From positions 1 through 64,000 of the forward strand of contig QXWR01000027.1 of NCBI GenBank assembly GCA_009911065.1: a stretch of 64,000 bases of DNA. Reading direction: 5' to 3'. Below, one piece after another: positions 26,057 to 34,290 of this stretch (position 1 is its first letter; every line of letters begins with the position of its first letter). The notes below the pieces were generated by a model, which was given only the letters and a program-made list of their open reading frames with translations, had not been told where the DNA came from and did no database searches. A program made the position numbers and the translations under genes. This DNA is from Clostridiaceae bacterium. GTDB taxonomy: Bacteria; Bacillota; Clostridia; Lachnospirales; Lachnospiraceae.

Positions 26057-26785
26057 TCAGAATTCCGGATGCCAGTAATCTGGATTGTCCGTGACCGAAT
26101 AGAAATAGTACCAGTTGGGTTTGAGCCGGACCAGCTTTTCCACTTTCTCAAATCCTTCCTCTGTAGTCATGTGTACTGTCCCTGAATAATCCTCCTCTTC
26201 ATAGGGTGAATACCAGAAAGCCATTTCCGCACACTCACCGTTATATAAGGTAATTTTTAATGAAATCTTTCTTACATCTGCCTCCTCTTCCTGGTCGCCT
26301 TCCTGATTTTCCAGATTAAAAAGGCTGATCTGAAACATCCAGTCTCTATAATCGCAAAGGTTGTTTTCCATAACATAATCCATAAATTTTACTACATAAT
26401 CATATTCGTCATCCTGAATTGCTCTTCTCACCGGATAATCCGATATATAAAACATCATGCTGTTAATCCGATCTACGGTAAAATTAATTTCTTTTTTGTC
26501 ATTTTTTTTGCACTCTTCAGCCAACTGCTTCATGGCTGCCTGATGTAGCCGGAAAATTTCCCTGGCATTTTCCTCTGATATAAACTCTTCTATGGACTGG
26601 CGTAAATGCTCTTGTTCCATCAAATCCTGCTCATATCCTCCCCGCGCCCGCCTTTCTTCTCTCTTTTTTTCTTCCTGATACTCCATTTGAAGTATAATCC
26701 ATACACTTGCTCCCACTGATATTGTAGTAGTGAACAGAATGATTAAAATTACGCAAAGTATCTTTTTCAACATCTCTTTTAGCAT
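26057..26785 (-). CDS. Membrane-anchored candidate immunity protein, type B copy 1
   Basis: The 242-aa product has an N-terminal anchor (about 8-30), a basic/acidic stalk (EYQEEKKREERRARGGYEQD) and a C-terminal domain nearly identical to that of 24471..25190. Divergence is concentrated in the stalk and the middle strand region (ISDYPVRRAIQDDEYDYVV versus ISDYPVTRIIQDDEYVYVT). It belongs to the first A-B pair. The start at 26785 or the ATG four codons later is possible. Confidence 0.75.
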   Translation of the reverse strand: MLKEMLKKILCVILIILFTTTISVGASVWIILQMEYQEEKKREERRARGGYEQDLMEQEHLRQSIEEFISEENAREIFRLHQAAMKQLAEECKKNDKKEINFTVDRINSMMFYISDYPVRRAIQDDEYDYVVKFMDYVMENNLCDYRDWMFQISLFNLENQEGDQEEEADVRKISLKITLYNGECAEMAFWYSPYEEEDYSGTVHMTTEEGFEKVEKLVRLKPNWYYFYSVTDNPDYWHPEF

Positions 26786-26809
26786 TTTTCTTTCATCTTC
26801 CTTTCGTTT

Positions 26810-27517
26810 TTACCATTCTTTTGTTCTGAGACACTCATAATACCAATGGGAATTTATGCGTATAACTTTCATATTTTGCTCTATATCTATGCACCCTTGT
26901 AGCCAGGTCTCGTCTCGCGACAAATCAATCTCCCCAAAGGGTGAGTAAACATAGGATACCTCCAGCTCATCGTCTTCATATATGATAATTTCTAATTGTG
27001 TGATTGAATCATTCTTTTGCCATTCTTCGATTGAACTTGGTTTTATTATTGTTAGCATCCAATACCGAAATACAAATCCGCTTTCGATTGCCTCATCTAT
27101 AAAATCCACAACATATTTATCATCATCAGGTAAAACAATACCTAAAGACCCTTGGGCCTCAGTTTGAACGAACATTACTCCTTTCTTATCTGTACAGGAA
27201 AATACACCTCCCTTCAATTTTCTATAACACTCTTCTGCAAAATTCTGCAGCCAGCCTTCATATTGATAAAAACGCTTTCTTATGCTTTCATCGGATGTTA
27301 ATTCCTGAACTTCCTTCTGAAGGATTGGATCTTCTGATAACTGTTGATTATAGGCGTAAGATACATCATTGAGCAGCCTGCTGCGATGCTCTTCCTCCCA
27401 TTCTCTTTGTAATTTTATTTGCCTTTCTATTTTATTTACAATATTTATTGTTACATTGAACGAAAGTAAGGTTGTTATTACTATGATCGAAAATAGAGCG
27501 AATAACTTTCTTATCAA
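26810..27517 (-). CDS. Membrane-anchored candidate immunity protein, type A copy 1
   Basis: The 235-aa product is the first gene after the spike-protease, 17 bases downstream of it. It has an N-terminal membrane segment (about 5-26), a helical stalk and a domain with FIDEAIESGFVFRYWMLTI and an acidic DDELEVSYVYSPFGE stretch, ending NSHWYYECLRTKEW. It is paralogous to 25217..25954. Its immediate position makes it the most likely cognate immunity protein of the protease; the following copies may protect against related effectors. Confidence 0.75.
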   Translation of the reverse strand: MIRKLFALFSIIVITTLLSFNVTINIVNKIERQIKLQREWEEEHRSRLLNDVSYAYNQQLSEDPILQKEVQELTSDESIRKRFYQYEGWLQNFAEECYRKLKGGVFSCTDKKGVMFVQTEAQGSLGIVLPDDDKYVVDFIDEAIESGFVFRYWMLTIIKPSSIEEWQKNDSITQLEIIIYEDDELEVSYVYSPFGEIDLSRDETWLQGCIDIEQNMKVIRINSHWYYECLRTKEW

Positions 27518-27534
27518 AATCTTATCCCCCCCTT

Positions 27535-30408
27535 TTAATCCAGACGTATTACAGCAGATTTTGTTCCATATTGAGAACTTGCATAATATTGCATCTGATT
27601 ATTTTGCCAAGCTTCCAAAATCATCTCTATATCATTAGATTGCACTTCCCCATCGGAACGCATCATATTTTTATAATTGACTTCTTCTGTCTCTTTGGCT
27701 TCTCTCCATCCAGATAAATCCGTTCTTTTATAGGCATCCTTCAAACCCAAGACATGTCCAAATTCATGTGCAATCATATGTAAAAATCTGTCTGAATTAT
27801 AAATATACTTATAGTTCTTTTCTTCTTTTATTCCTCTTGTAAACAATCGCATTGCGCCAATATTTACAATTGACCATCTTTCTTGAACTCTCAATACGGA
27901 TGGCCAATTTTCACTTCTATCAATATCAAATAAATTATCGTCAGATTCATCACTATGTTCATCCTTATATCTATCTTCCATCCCCTCCATAGCAAATGCC
28001 TCCTTCCGATTATCCACAATATAAATTCTATTCGACCAAGGGTGTAAAATTGTAGGAGAAACCACCTCAATCTGTACATTGACAGCGCCATCAATTCCAA
28101 AATAATCATAACAGACTATATTAGGCTTCAATCTTGTATGATACCATTTAGAACCAGTAATCTTAGAATAAACCGTTGTACTCTTATTCTCATAAATACC
28201 TTCCCACAATCCAATCCCTCCCATAATAAAATCATAAAAAGAATATCCTCTATAATCTGGTTTTCGGTTAAACCATCCTCGTTTTTCTTCTTTATATGGT
28301 ATTATCTCTTCTGGTTTTATCTCTTCTGGTTTTACCACCTTTGGTATATTTGTTTCAGACAGTTTCTCATTTATTTCTTTCTGTTTCTCTGTCTCCGTGT
28401 TGCTTTCTTCATCACCCCCGCACTGATACGCCAAAATCTTGCTATATAGTTTTATCTTTACATCTTTCCCATTTCTAACCAGCTGATATGGCCCTTCCTT
28501 TGCAGCCGTATTGCAGACTACCACTCTCACATACTCTTTGTGATCCCATACACTTAGGAAGTCAGAATACCCCGTCTTTTTCACCAAATCCTCCATAGTG
28601 CTAAAGCGCAATTCATCTGAATAAAAAATATTATTTCCAAATTCATCCAGTCTCTGATCCCTATACATGGAATCATCCACTCCTGTAAAAAAATCTCTTA
28701 AAAAATAATCATAAAACCTCTCCTCAATTTTTGTCTCTCCGTTTATAACATATCCACTATACTCACGTCCTCCTACGAAAATTACTGCATACTTTTCCGC
28801 AGGTGCCACATCCGTAACCTTTTCCTGACTCTGTATCACTCTTCCCTCCCCAACCTTCCCATATGGCGGATTCAGCACTCCATGAAATTCGCTGACTTTC
28901 CAGCCTGAATCCGCAAACTTTCCAGCCTTTAATGCCACTGGTATCATAGAAACACCGACTCCTCCTGCCATGTCCAGACAATCTGCCCTATTATTGTTTT
29001 GTCCCTTTCTACCCTCGGCCGCTTTGCCACTATAGATAATGGTATTGGCTTCCTCGCGGATTCTTCCGCAATCCATAGCAATCCATGCTGGTTCTGTTAC
29101 TGCCTTTGGATGGCTCATTTTCAACTGAGTTACTCCCCTAACAAATATCTGCGCATCACTTCCCACAATCATGTTTCCAGCAGCTTGAATCCGAATCTTT
29201 TTTTCTGTATATGCCATTAGCCCAATTTCATCATCTACCACAAACGCTTCTGTAAGAGAATCCATTCTTTTACTGAAAAATCCAACATATTCCGGAACCA
29301 TTTTGCAGCTTTTGGAATCTGTCTGAAATGTCTTCCTCTCTGGAGAAACAGATTCCGTCCCATTTTCCCGTACACAACAAGTCACTGCCCCATCGCTTCC
29401 CCATTCATCCCACAGATTCACCAAAACTCTGGCGCCTTTTTCTGGAATACTGTACAGAATGGTTCCGGTTATTGGCATATAGGGATACCAGTATGCCTTC
29501 GTAGTATCCTGTTTTAAATCAATATCCAAATGGACCTTAACCATCCCTTCCTTTCGGTCAATAACAACTCCTGACAGAGACACTCCTCTCATGGACACAT
29601 TAGGCTGTTCCTCCAGACAAAACCCAGCCTCCAGTCCCAGCACATATTCCCACTCTATCATCCCCTTTTTCAGAAAAAGTTTCTTTTCCATCACACAAAG
29701 TTCCTGCCCATTCCACAAAACCCAGTCTCCCAACTCATAGTTCATCTGGCTTTTCATACGATAAGACATATAATGGCTTCTTGCCTTATGTCCTTGTGCA
29801 GCGCGGTATTTGTCCAGATTCAGCTCCTCCTCATATGCTTCCTCATCCTCTGCCACATATTTTGTTCCCTGAATGCACCCAATACTCATTTGAACCATAG
29901 GGTATGTAGTCTCTGGCATTAAAACCGTGTGAAGCCGCCCAGCCATTCTTTTCAAAAACTCCCAGTCTGTTTCCTGATATTGAATGATAGGCTTTTCCAC
30001 TAAATTCGCTGCCTCTCTGGCTGTTATAACCAGCTTGCTCCTTATGTTAAATCGTTCCCTGGCCTCCTCCAACATCTCTCTGTAGCAGACAGATACATTT
30101 TGATAAGAACGTGTCTCCAGACATTGATCCAAAAGAATGGTAAAGGAAGCACAAACTAACTCCAATTCCCATAATCCACCTTTTTCTATCAGCCGAAACG
30201 ACTGAACAAGGCCCGAAAACAATGGCCGCTTCTGGTCTTCTCCCCAAATCGTAATTTCTTCATTCCGCAGATTATTTTCCGAAACATCCGTCCCCTTCAC
30301 AATGCCTGTAATAATTGCCTTCCCATGTTCATTCACTTTGCTGTAAATCTGAATATCATACAGCTGGCAAAATTCTGCTGGTCCTTCTATCCGTATATAT
30401 TCCACCAT
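27535..30408 (-). CDS. Evolved VgrG-like spike with C-terminal metzincin-type metalloprotease
   Basis: The 957-aa product combines a spike with an enzyme. The gpD-like base (about 1-270) opens with SKVNEHGKAIITG and contains QYQETDWEFLKRMAGRL. An OB-fold-like part (about 280-370) reads YPYMPITGTILYSIPEKGARV. A beta-rich shaft extends to about 450. A linker region of about 400 residues includes a KPEEI repeat. The C-terminal protease domain has the zinc motif HEFGHVLGLKD (His881, Glu882, His885, third ligand Asp891) and a downstream NMM (915-916) fitting a Met-turn. HExxHxxGxxD is the snapalysin-type variant of metzincins. The tip of the injection tube would thus carry a protease into the target. 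Four duplicated membrane-anchored proteins follow. The motif is explicit; its substrate is unknown. Confidence 0.9.
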   Translation of the reverse strand: MVEYIRIEGPAEFCQLYDIQIYSKVNEHGKAIITGIVKGTDVSENNLRNEEITIWGEDQKRPLFSGLVQSFRLIEKGGLWELELVCASFTILLDQCLETRSYQNVSVCYREMLEEARERFNIRSKLVITAREAANLVEKPIIQYQETDWEFLKRMAGRLHTVLMPETTYPMVQMSIGCIQGTKYVAEDEEAYEEELNLDKYRAAQGHKARSHYMSYRMKSQMNYELGDWVLWNGQELCVMEKKLFLKKGMIEWEYVLGLEAGFCLEEQPNVSMRGVSLSGVVIDRKEGMVKVHLDIDLKQDTTKAYWYPYMPITGTILYSIPEKGARVLVNLWDEWGSDGAVTCCVRENGTESVSPERKTFQTDSKSCKMVPEYVGFFSKRMDSLTEAFVVDDEIGLMAYTEKKIRIQAAGNMIVGSDAQIFVRGVTQLKMSHPKAVTEPAWIAMDCGRIREEANTIIYSGKAAEGRKGQNNNRADCLDMAGGVGVSMIPVALKAGKFADSGWKVSEFHGVLNPPYGKVGEGRVIQSQEKVTDVAPAEKYAVIFVGGREYSGYVINGETKIEERFYDYFLRDFFTGVDDSMYRDQRLDEFGNNIFYSDELRFSTMEDLVKKTGYSDFLSVWDHKEYVRVVVCNTAAKEGPYQLVRNGKDVKIKLYSKILAYQCGGDEESNTETEKQKEINEKLSETNIPKVVKPEEIKPEEIIPYKEEKRGWFNRKPDYRGYSFYDFIMGGIGLWEGIYENKSTTVYSKITGSKWYHTRLKPNIVCYDYFGIDGAVNVQIEVVSPTILHPWSNRIYIVDNRKEAFAMEGMEDRYKDEHSDESDDNLFDIDRSENWPSVLRVQERWSIVNIGAMRLFTRGIKEEKNYKYIYNSDRFLHMIAHEFGHVLGLKDAYKRTDLSGWREAKETEEVNYKNMMRSDGEVQSNDIEMILEAWQNNQMQYYASSQYGTKSAVIRLD

Positions 30409-30431
30409 ATCATCAATACCCCCTTGCGTTT

Positions 30432-31160
30432 TTACTGTCCGGAACTATAAAAAGTAATCATTCCCCCGCATCTGCATACAAGAAATGATTCGGTTGTAAT
30501 CAGGCTTCTTTCTTCCACCTCAGTCAGTTCAGACAACCTCCCAATCTGCTCTGTTAATGTCTCCAATTTCCCTTCAACTGCTTCCAGCCTCTTCTCAGCT
30601 GTTTCTTCCACTCCCCCTTCCCTCAAATATTCACAGTTCTGCCTTGCCAGCTCTGAAAAGGATTTGATTGCCTGAGATAATTTCTCTATACATTCTCCTG
30701 ACATTGGGGAGCTTCTTGTATCTCTCCACAAGATCCCATACTGTTCCGTTATTTTTTCACCTAATGCACGATGCATTCGTTTGCCGCATAAATGCTGAAC
30801 TTCCGTCATTTCACTGACACAAAATCCAATCAATTCCCTGATTTTAACAATAATTTCTTCCCTCACACATTTTGTTTCCACCAGATCGGATAACACAGCT
30901 TTTTCATCTGTCAGATAATAATGATCCAGCAAATCCAACACACAAGGATGCTCCTCCCCATGAATTGCTTTGGAAGAACAAAAATAAGTATTCGAAGAGC
31001 ATAAACCAAAAGAGGAAAGATTCACACCTGGTATACAATTATGGCTGTGCGCTGCCGGTTTCCCACCCACACATATTCTGGATGATGAAATGTTCAGTTT
31101 CACTGGCAGCTCCCCCTTGTCACAGATCATCCTGGCTCCATTTACAATATATTCGACCAT
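30432..31160 (-). CDS. DUF4280/PAAR-like spike-cap protein
   Basis: The 242-aa product has an N-terminal Cys-rich DUF4280-type region (Cys13, 30, 42, 54, 61, 73; VNGARMICDKGELPVKLN ... GLCSSNTYFC). A helical middle follows and the terminal motif is ESFLVCRCGGMITFYSSGQ. It matches the first 315 residues of the effector at 4356..6146 but has no C-terminal extension, so it is probably an adaptor cap. It lies between an Imm11-like gene, which it overlaps by 41 bases, and the spike-protease, 24 bases downstream. The ATG is preceded by AAGG six bases away. Confidence 0.8.
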   Translation of the reverse strand: MVEYIVNGARMICDKGELPVKLNISSSRICVGGKPAAHSHNCIPGVNLSSFGLCSSNTYFCSSKAIHGEEHPCVLDLLDHYYLTDEKAVLSDLVETKCVREEIIVKIRELIGFCVSEMTEVQHLCGKRMHRALGEKITEQYGILWRDTRSSPMSGECIEKLSQAIKSFSELARQNCEYLREGGVEETAEKRLEAVEGKLETLTEQIGRLSELTEVEERSLITTESFLVCRCGGMITFYSSGQ

Positions 31161-31671
31161 TTTTTACCTTCATCCTCTGATAATGAATCCCTTTACATCC
31201 CCGCCTCAAAAGGCTTTCTGCTATCTCCAGATTAACTACCATTCCTTTGGAAAGGAGTTCTGCGCTGATTTGGCAGATAGGCTGCTGCTCTATTTGGGAA
31301 AGTTCATATCCCCACACAGAGCTTCTTCCTCTTTCAGACAATTCTACATGGCGAATCCTTTTTAAAAGAGGTGCATAATATAACTCTCCCTGATCTCCCA
31401 AAGTATTCAAAATAAAAAACATTTTAAATTCCAGCGTTTCATCATAAGCCTCCATCACTCTCTTTATCAAATCTGATACCAAAAGAACCGGCCCGCTTAA
31501 AACATCAACAAAATCTAGTTTTGTCCTAGACTGTGCATACACAATATTTCTCTCCGGGATTCTTCCTCCACTTTCCAAACAAAACAAGTTTGGAGAAAAA
31601 TGTTCATAAAAATCTTGAATTGCAGGAGTATTTTTATATTTTCTATCCTGACTGATAAAAAAGTATTCCAT
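31120..31671 (-). CDS. Imm11-like (DUF1629-type) protein
   Basis: The 183-aa soluble protein starts MEYFFISQDRKYKNTP and has the core LDFVDVLSGPVLLVSDLIKRVMEAYD, which I recognise as the Imm11/DUF1629 pattern found in polymorphic-toxin loci. Its intact C terminus reads AESLLRRGCKGIHYQRM. The gene at 62..382 is a shortened paralogue in the other cassette. It is not next to an obvious toxin but directly before the DUF4280 gene, and the 41-base overlap suggests coupled translation. In these loci such proteins may also act as adaptors rather than antitoxins, so the role is open. Confidence 0.7.
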   Translation of the reverse strand: MEYFFISQDRKYKNTPAIQDFYEHFSPNLFCLESGGRIPERNIVYAQSRTKLDFVDVLSGPVLLVSDLIKRVMEAYDETLEFKMFFILNTLGDQGELYYAPLLKRIRHVELSERGRSSVWGYELSQIEQQPICQISAELLSKGMVVNLEIAESLLRRGCKGIHYQRMKVKNGRIYCKWSQDDL

Positions 31672-31689
31672 ATCTTAAAACACCCTTTC

Positions 31690-32280
31690 CTATTGGTTGC
31701 CCTCTTCTGCACTCCAATTCATCACACAGTCAAATGTGTTCTGATAATCTCCAAAAAGAATGCGCATGTTATGCTTTGCATAAAATCCTTCCCACTTTCC
31801 CCACAATACATGTTTTCTCATAATTTCATGAATATGCTTTGACATCCATTGATGAAATTTCTCTCTGTACTCTGAAAAAAATGAATCTATAAAGTAACCT
31901 TCCATCCTTATCTCATTTCTCAACTCTTCTCTAACAAAATCCATGATATTATAAAAACCACTGGAAACTATTGGCACATCCAACCATACTGCCCATTCCT
32001 GGTCCGAATAAAAGTAATCCTCATCCAGCAGACGAATCTGATGCCAAGGAAACCCATCTAGGCAAGAAGTACGCAAAAAAGAAATCACAAGATAACGAGG
32101 CTCCTTTTTCCAAGAATTATGATATAATTCTGTCAAAAGCTTTAACTGTCGGTTCAATTCACTGGCAATATGATTTTCCATTTCTTCCTGGTTTTGATTC
32201 AGCTTTCCAATCTCCTCTTCATACATTTCCTCTGTTTTCTTCCAAAGCTGTTTCAGAAACTGTTCTTGAAACCTATTCAT
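31690..32280 (-). CDS. Hypothetical protein between spike and Imm11-like gene
   Basis: The 196-aa soluble, helical product starts at ATG 32280 behind GGGAGAAGTGAA. The first 60 residues are a probable coiled coil (FLKQLWKKTEEMYEEEIGKLNQNQEEMENH). The middle is aromatic-rich (DEDYFYSDQEWAVWLDVP) and the end reads GKWEGFYAKHNMRILFGDYQNTFDCVM. It starts 14 bases after the spike gene ends. I do not recognise the family and see no counterpart in the other cassette. It could be an accessory adaptor or a small effector. Confidence 0.65.
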   Translation of the reverse strand: MNRFQEQFLKQLWKKTEEMYEEEIGKLNQNQEEMENHIASELNRQLKLLTELYHNSWKKEPRYLVISFLRTSCLDGFPWHQIRLLDEDYFYSDQEWAVWLDVPIVSSGFYNIMDFVREELRNEIRMEGYFIDSFFSEYREKFHQWMSKHIHEIMRKHVLWGKWEGFYAKHNMRILFGDYQNTFDCVMNWSAEEGNQ

Positions 32281-32294
32281 TTCACTTCTCCCTG

Positions 32295-33665
32295 TCACCG
32301 CTGCCAAATCTTATTGGCCGTCTGGCGTATTCCATCCTTAATCTCAATTTCATTATCACCCTGACAAATGGAAATTCCTTCACACCCAATTATGTTTAAC
32401 TCTCTGCCACTTTGAATTTCAATATCTCCTCCGGCTGAAAAAATAATATTTCCATTACTTTCTAACAAAATTCCCTCTTTATCATCCAAAATAACAGACA
32501 TTCCCTGATTATTTGTAATCCGAATAGCGGAAGAATCAAAACGGATTTCTTTGTCATAAGGAGAGCGAATATATTTTACATCTGGATTTTCGCGCAAATC
32601 ACATGCCAAATGAATACTGCTAATTGCAATCCCCTTTCTCTCGTCACAATCCGGAAAATATACTCTCACTGCATCTCCCTTTTCCGGCATACAATACCAT
32701 CCAGCCCCATCTGGTGAGGAATATACTGTAGCATAAGGAAACCACACTTCAGGTTCTGTTGTATCCTGGCCAAAACTAATCTGTATCTGATCCTGAACCA
32801 CACGATGTACAACACCTTCCAGTGAAACCCCACTTATTTCCTTGTGAAGCTTTTCAGCGGTTCTAATATTTCTGATTTCTACCAATTCATAAGCATTCAA
32901 TAGCTCCTTTCCTTCTATTCGGCATTCCACTCGGCTGATAATACATTCTTTTCCCTGAAAATCCAGAGGTGTACATAATTCCAGCACCTCCCTGGTCTCT
33001 ACTCCAAAGATAAGAGTCCCATCTTTAACATAATCTCTTTCCCTACCTTCTGATATAGAACAAGGTTCCCATATCTCCATTGTCTGAATATCAATATTTT
33101 TCATGTCTTCTTTCTTTAATTTTGGTATTCCAAGACAATACGAAACTTTTCCGTTAATATTATCTGCAACAATAACCGTATGAATCATGGAAGCGATTCT
33201 CTTCAAAAACTCCCAATCAGTCTCCCCATATTGTATAATAAACCTCCCCGTACTTTTTCCTTTGCCCTCTGTGTAAATGGCTCTGGCATGGTTTATAGAG
33301 CCTATATATTTTATCATTTCGCTAAAACTGCTTTTCGTATTTTGGAAAATCCGGGTTTGTTTCTTTTTATCCAATAGATAAGTATGACTATATGACCATA
33401 ATCTTAAGATCCTCAGCCCATTCTCTATTTTTAATGAAATTTTCCCAATAATCCCTTTAAAAATAATAACCTCCTGGTTTGTGGACTCCGCTTTTATGGT
33501 AACTACTACATTCGCCGGAATCGCTTTTAACAGCTCTTCATCGGTATCTTTATCTAAAATCCCCCGCACAACTGCCTGCGCATGCTGGTTAATCTCTTTT
33601 ACTATCTTTAGCTCCTCTATATGAGCAAATGTAAATGGTTCTACTATAATTCTTTCAGCTCTCAT
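32295..33665 (-). CDS. VgrG/Pvc8-like spike protein (short form)
   Basis: This 456-aa spike without extension resembles 6167..7522 along its whole length: EI(N/V)..A...G at the start, QYGETDWEFLKRIA, WFPYATVYSSPDGAGWYCMPE in the OB-fold-like part, and SAIRITNNQGMSVILDDKEG in the shaft. Its start overlaps the end of the chaperone-like gene by 11 bases. It is followed by the unknown 196-aa gene and then the Imm11-like gene. Expected role: trimeric tip of the tube and docking site for the DUF4280 cap. Confidence 0.85.
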   Translation of the reverse strand: MRAERIIVEPFTFAHIEELKIVKEINQHAQAVVRGILDKDTDEELLKAIPANVVVTIKAESTNQEVIIFKGIIGKISLKIENGLRILRLWSYSHTYLLDKKKQTRIFQNTKSSFSEMIKYIGSINHARAIYTEGKGKSTGRFIIQYGETDWEFLKRIASMIHTVIVADNINGKVSYCLGIPKLKKEDMKNIDIQTMEIWEPCSISEGRERDYVKDGTLIFGVETREVLELCTPLDFQGKECIISRVECRIEGKELLNAYELVEIRNIRTAEKLHKEISGVSLEGVVHRVVQDQIQISFGQDTTEPEVWFPYATVYSSPDGAGWYCMPEKGDAVRVYFPDCDERKGIAISSIHLACDLRENPDVKYIRSPYDKEIRFDSSAIRITNNQGMSVILDDKEGILLESNGNIIFSAGGDIEIQSGRELNIIGCEGISICQGDNEIEIKDGIRQTANKIWQR

Positions 33666-34215
33666 TCTGTACCTCCACTTCTCGAAAAGAATGTATAATT
33701 TTTATAAAAACAGGTTTCCACCAAACTGCTTTATCTCTTTCACAATGAAAGCTCCCCATGCATAACCGTCCCATGGCCTTTGTGGTAAAAGTAAAATTAT
33801 ATATCATTCCATCCAACCCAAAACTATCAAAATCAAACCACCCCACCTTCCTGTTCTTCGTGTCCTCCACATGACTCCCATAAAAGGTATACGCTGGATG
33901 AAGACGCATAATCATTTGTTTTACTGAGTCTGCTATATCTTCTATTTTCTCCGAACCATACACATCTTTACTTATTTGGAACAAAAAATCTGCTTCTGAA
34001 TCTGGCATTTCATAAACCTTCGTTCTCTCATGAACATTTGGATACTTTTCCTTGAAAAAATCTCCCTCCACCTGCACCGCCTTTATCGGCAAACATACCT
34101 CCAAACAAGGCTCTATCAAGAAAGTTTCAAACTCTCCTTCATATCCTTTTAACTGCTCTCTTTGCCTCAAAATCTTTTTTCTTTTTTGTATCATTTTTAA
34201 ATCACTATAATCCAT
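33655..34215 (-). CDS. Small chaperone/adaptor-like protein of the second payload cassette
   Basis: The 186-aa product is paralogous to 7519..8106; shared features are the start M(D/S)Y.D, KYP.V, W.DF.S(F/Y)G.DG.(I/L)YNF and F(H/N)C followed by a terminal helix. I start at ATG 34215 because it aligns with the paralogue's start and follows GAGAGGAGAA. The overlap with the next spike gene indicates co-translation. A Mog1/PsbP-like loading chaperone for spike or DUF4280 effectors is the best guess from order and pattern, not proven. Confidence 0.65.
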   Translation of the reverse strand: MDYSDLKMIQKRKKILRQREQLKGYEGEFETFLIEPCLEVCLPIKAVQVEGDFFKEKYPNVHERTKVYEMPDSEADFLFQISKDVYGSEKIEDIADSVKQMIMRLHPAYTFYGSHVEDTKNRKVGWFDFDSFGLDGMIYNFTFTTKAMGRLCMGSFHCERDKAVWWKPVFIKIIHSFREVEVQNES

Positions 34216-34290
34216 CCATTTCTCCTCTCTGCAATTCATTTTCCTTTTCTCAATTTAATAACATGAATTAATATGAAAATGCCATACCTT

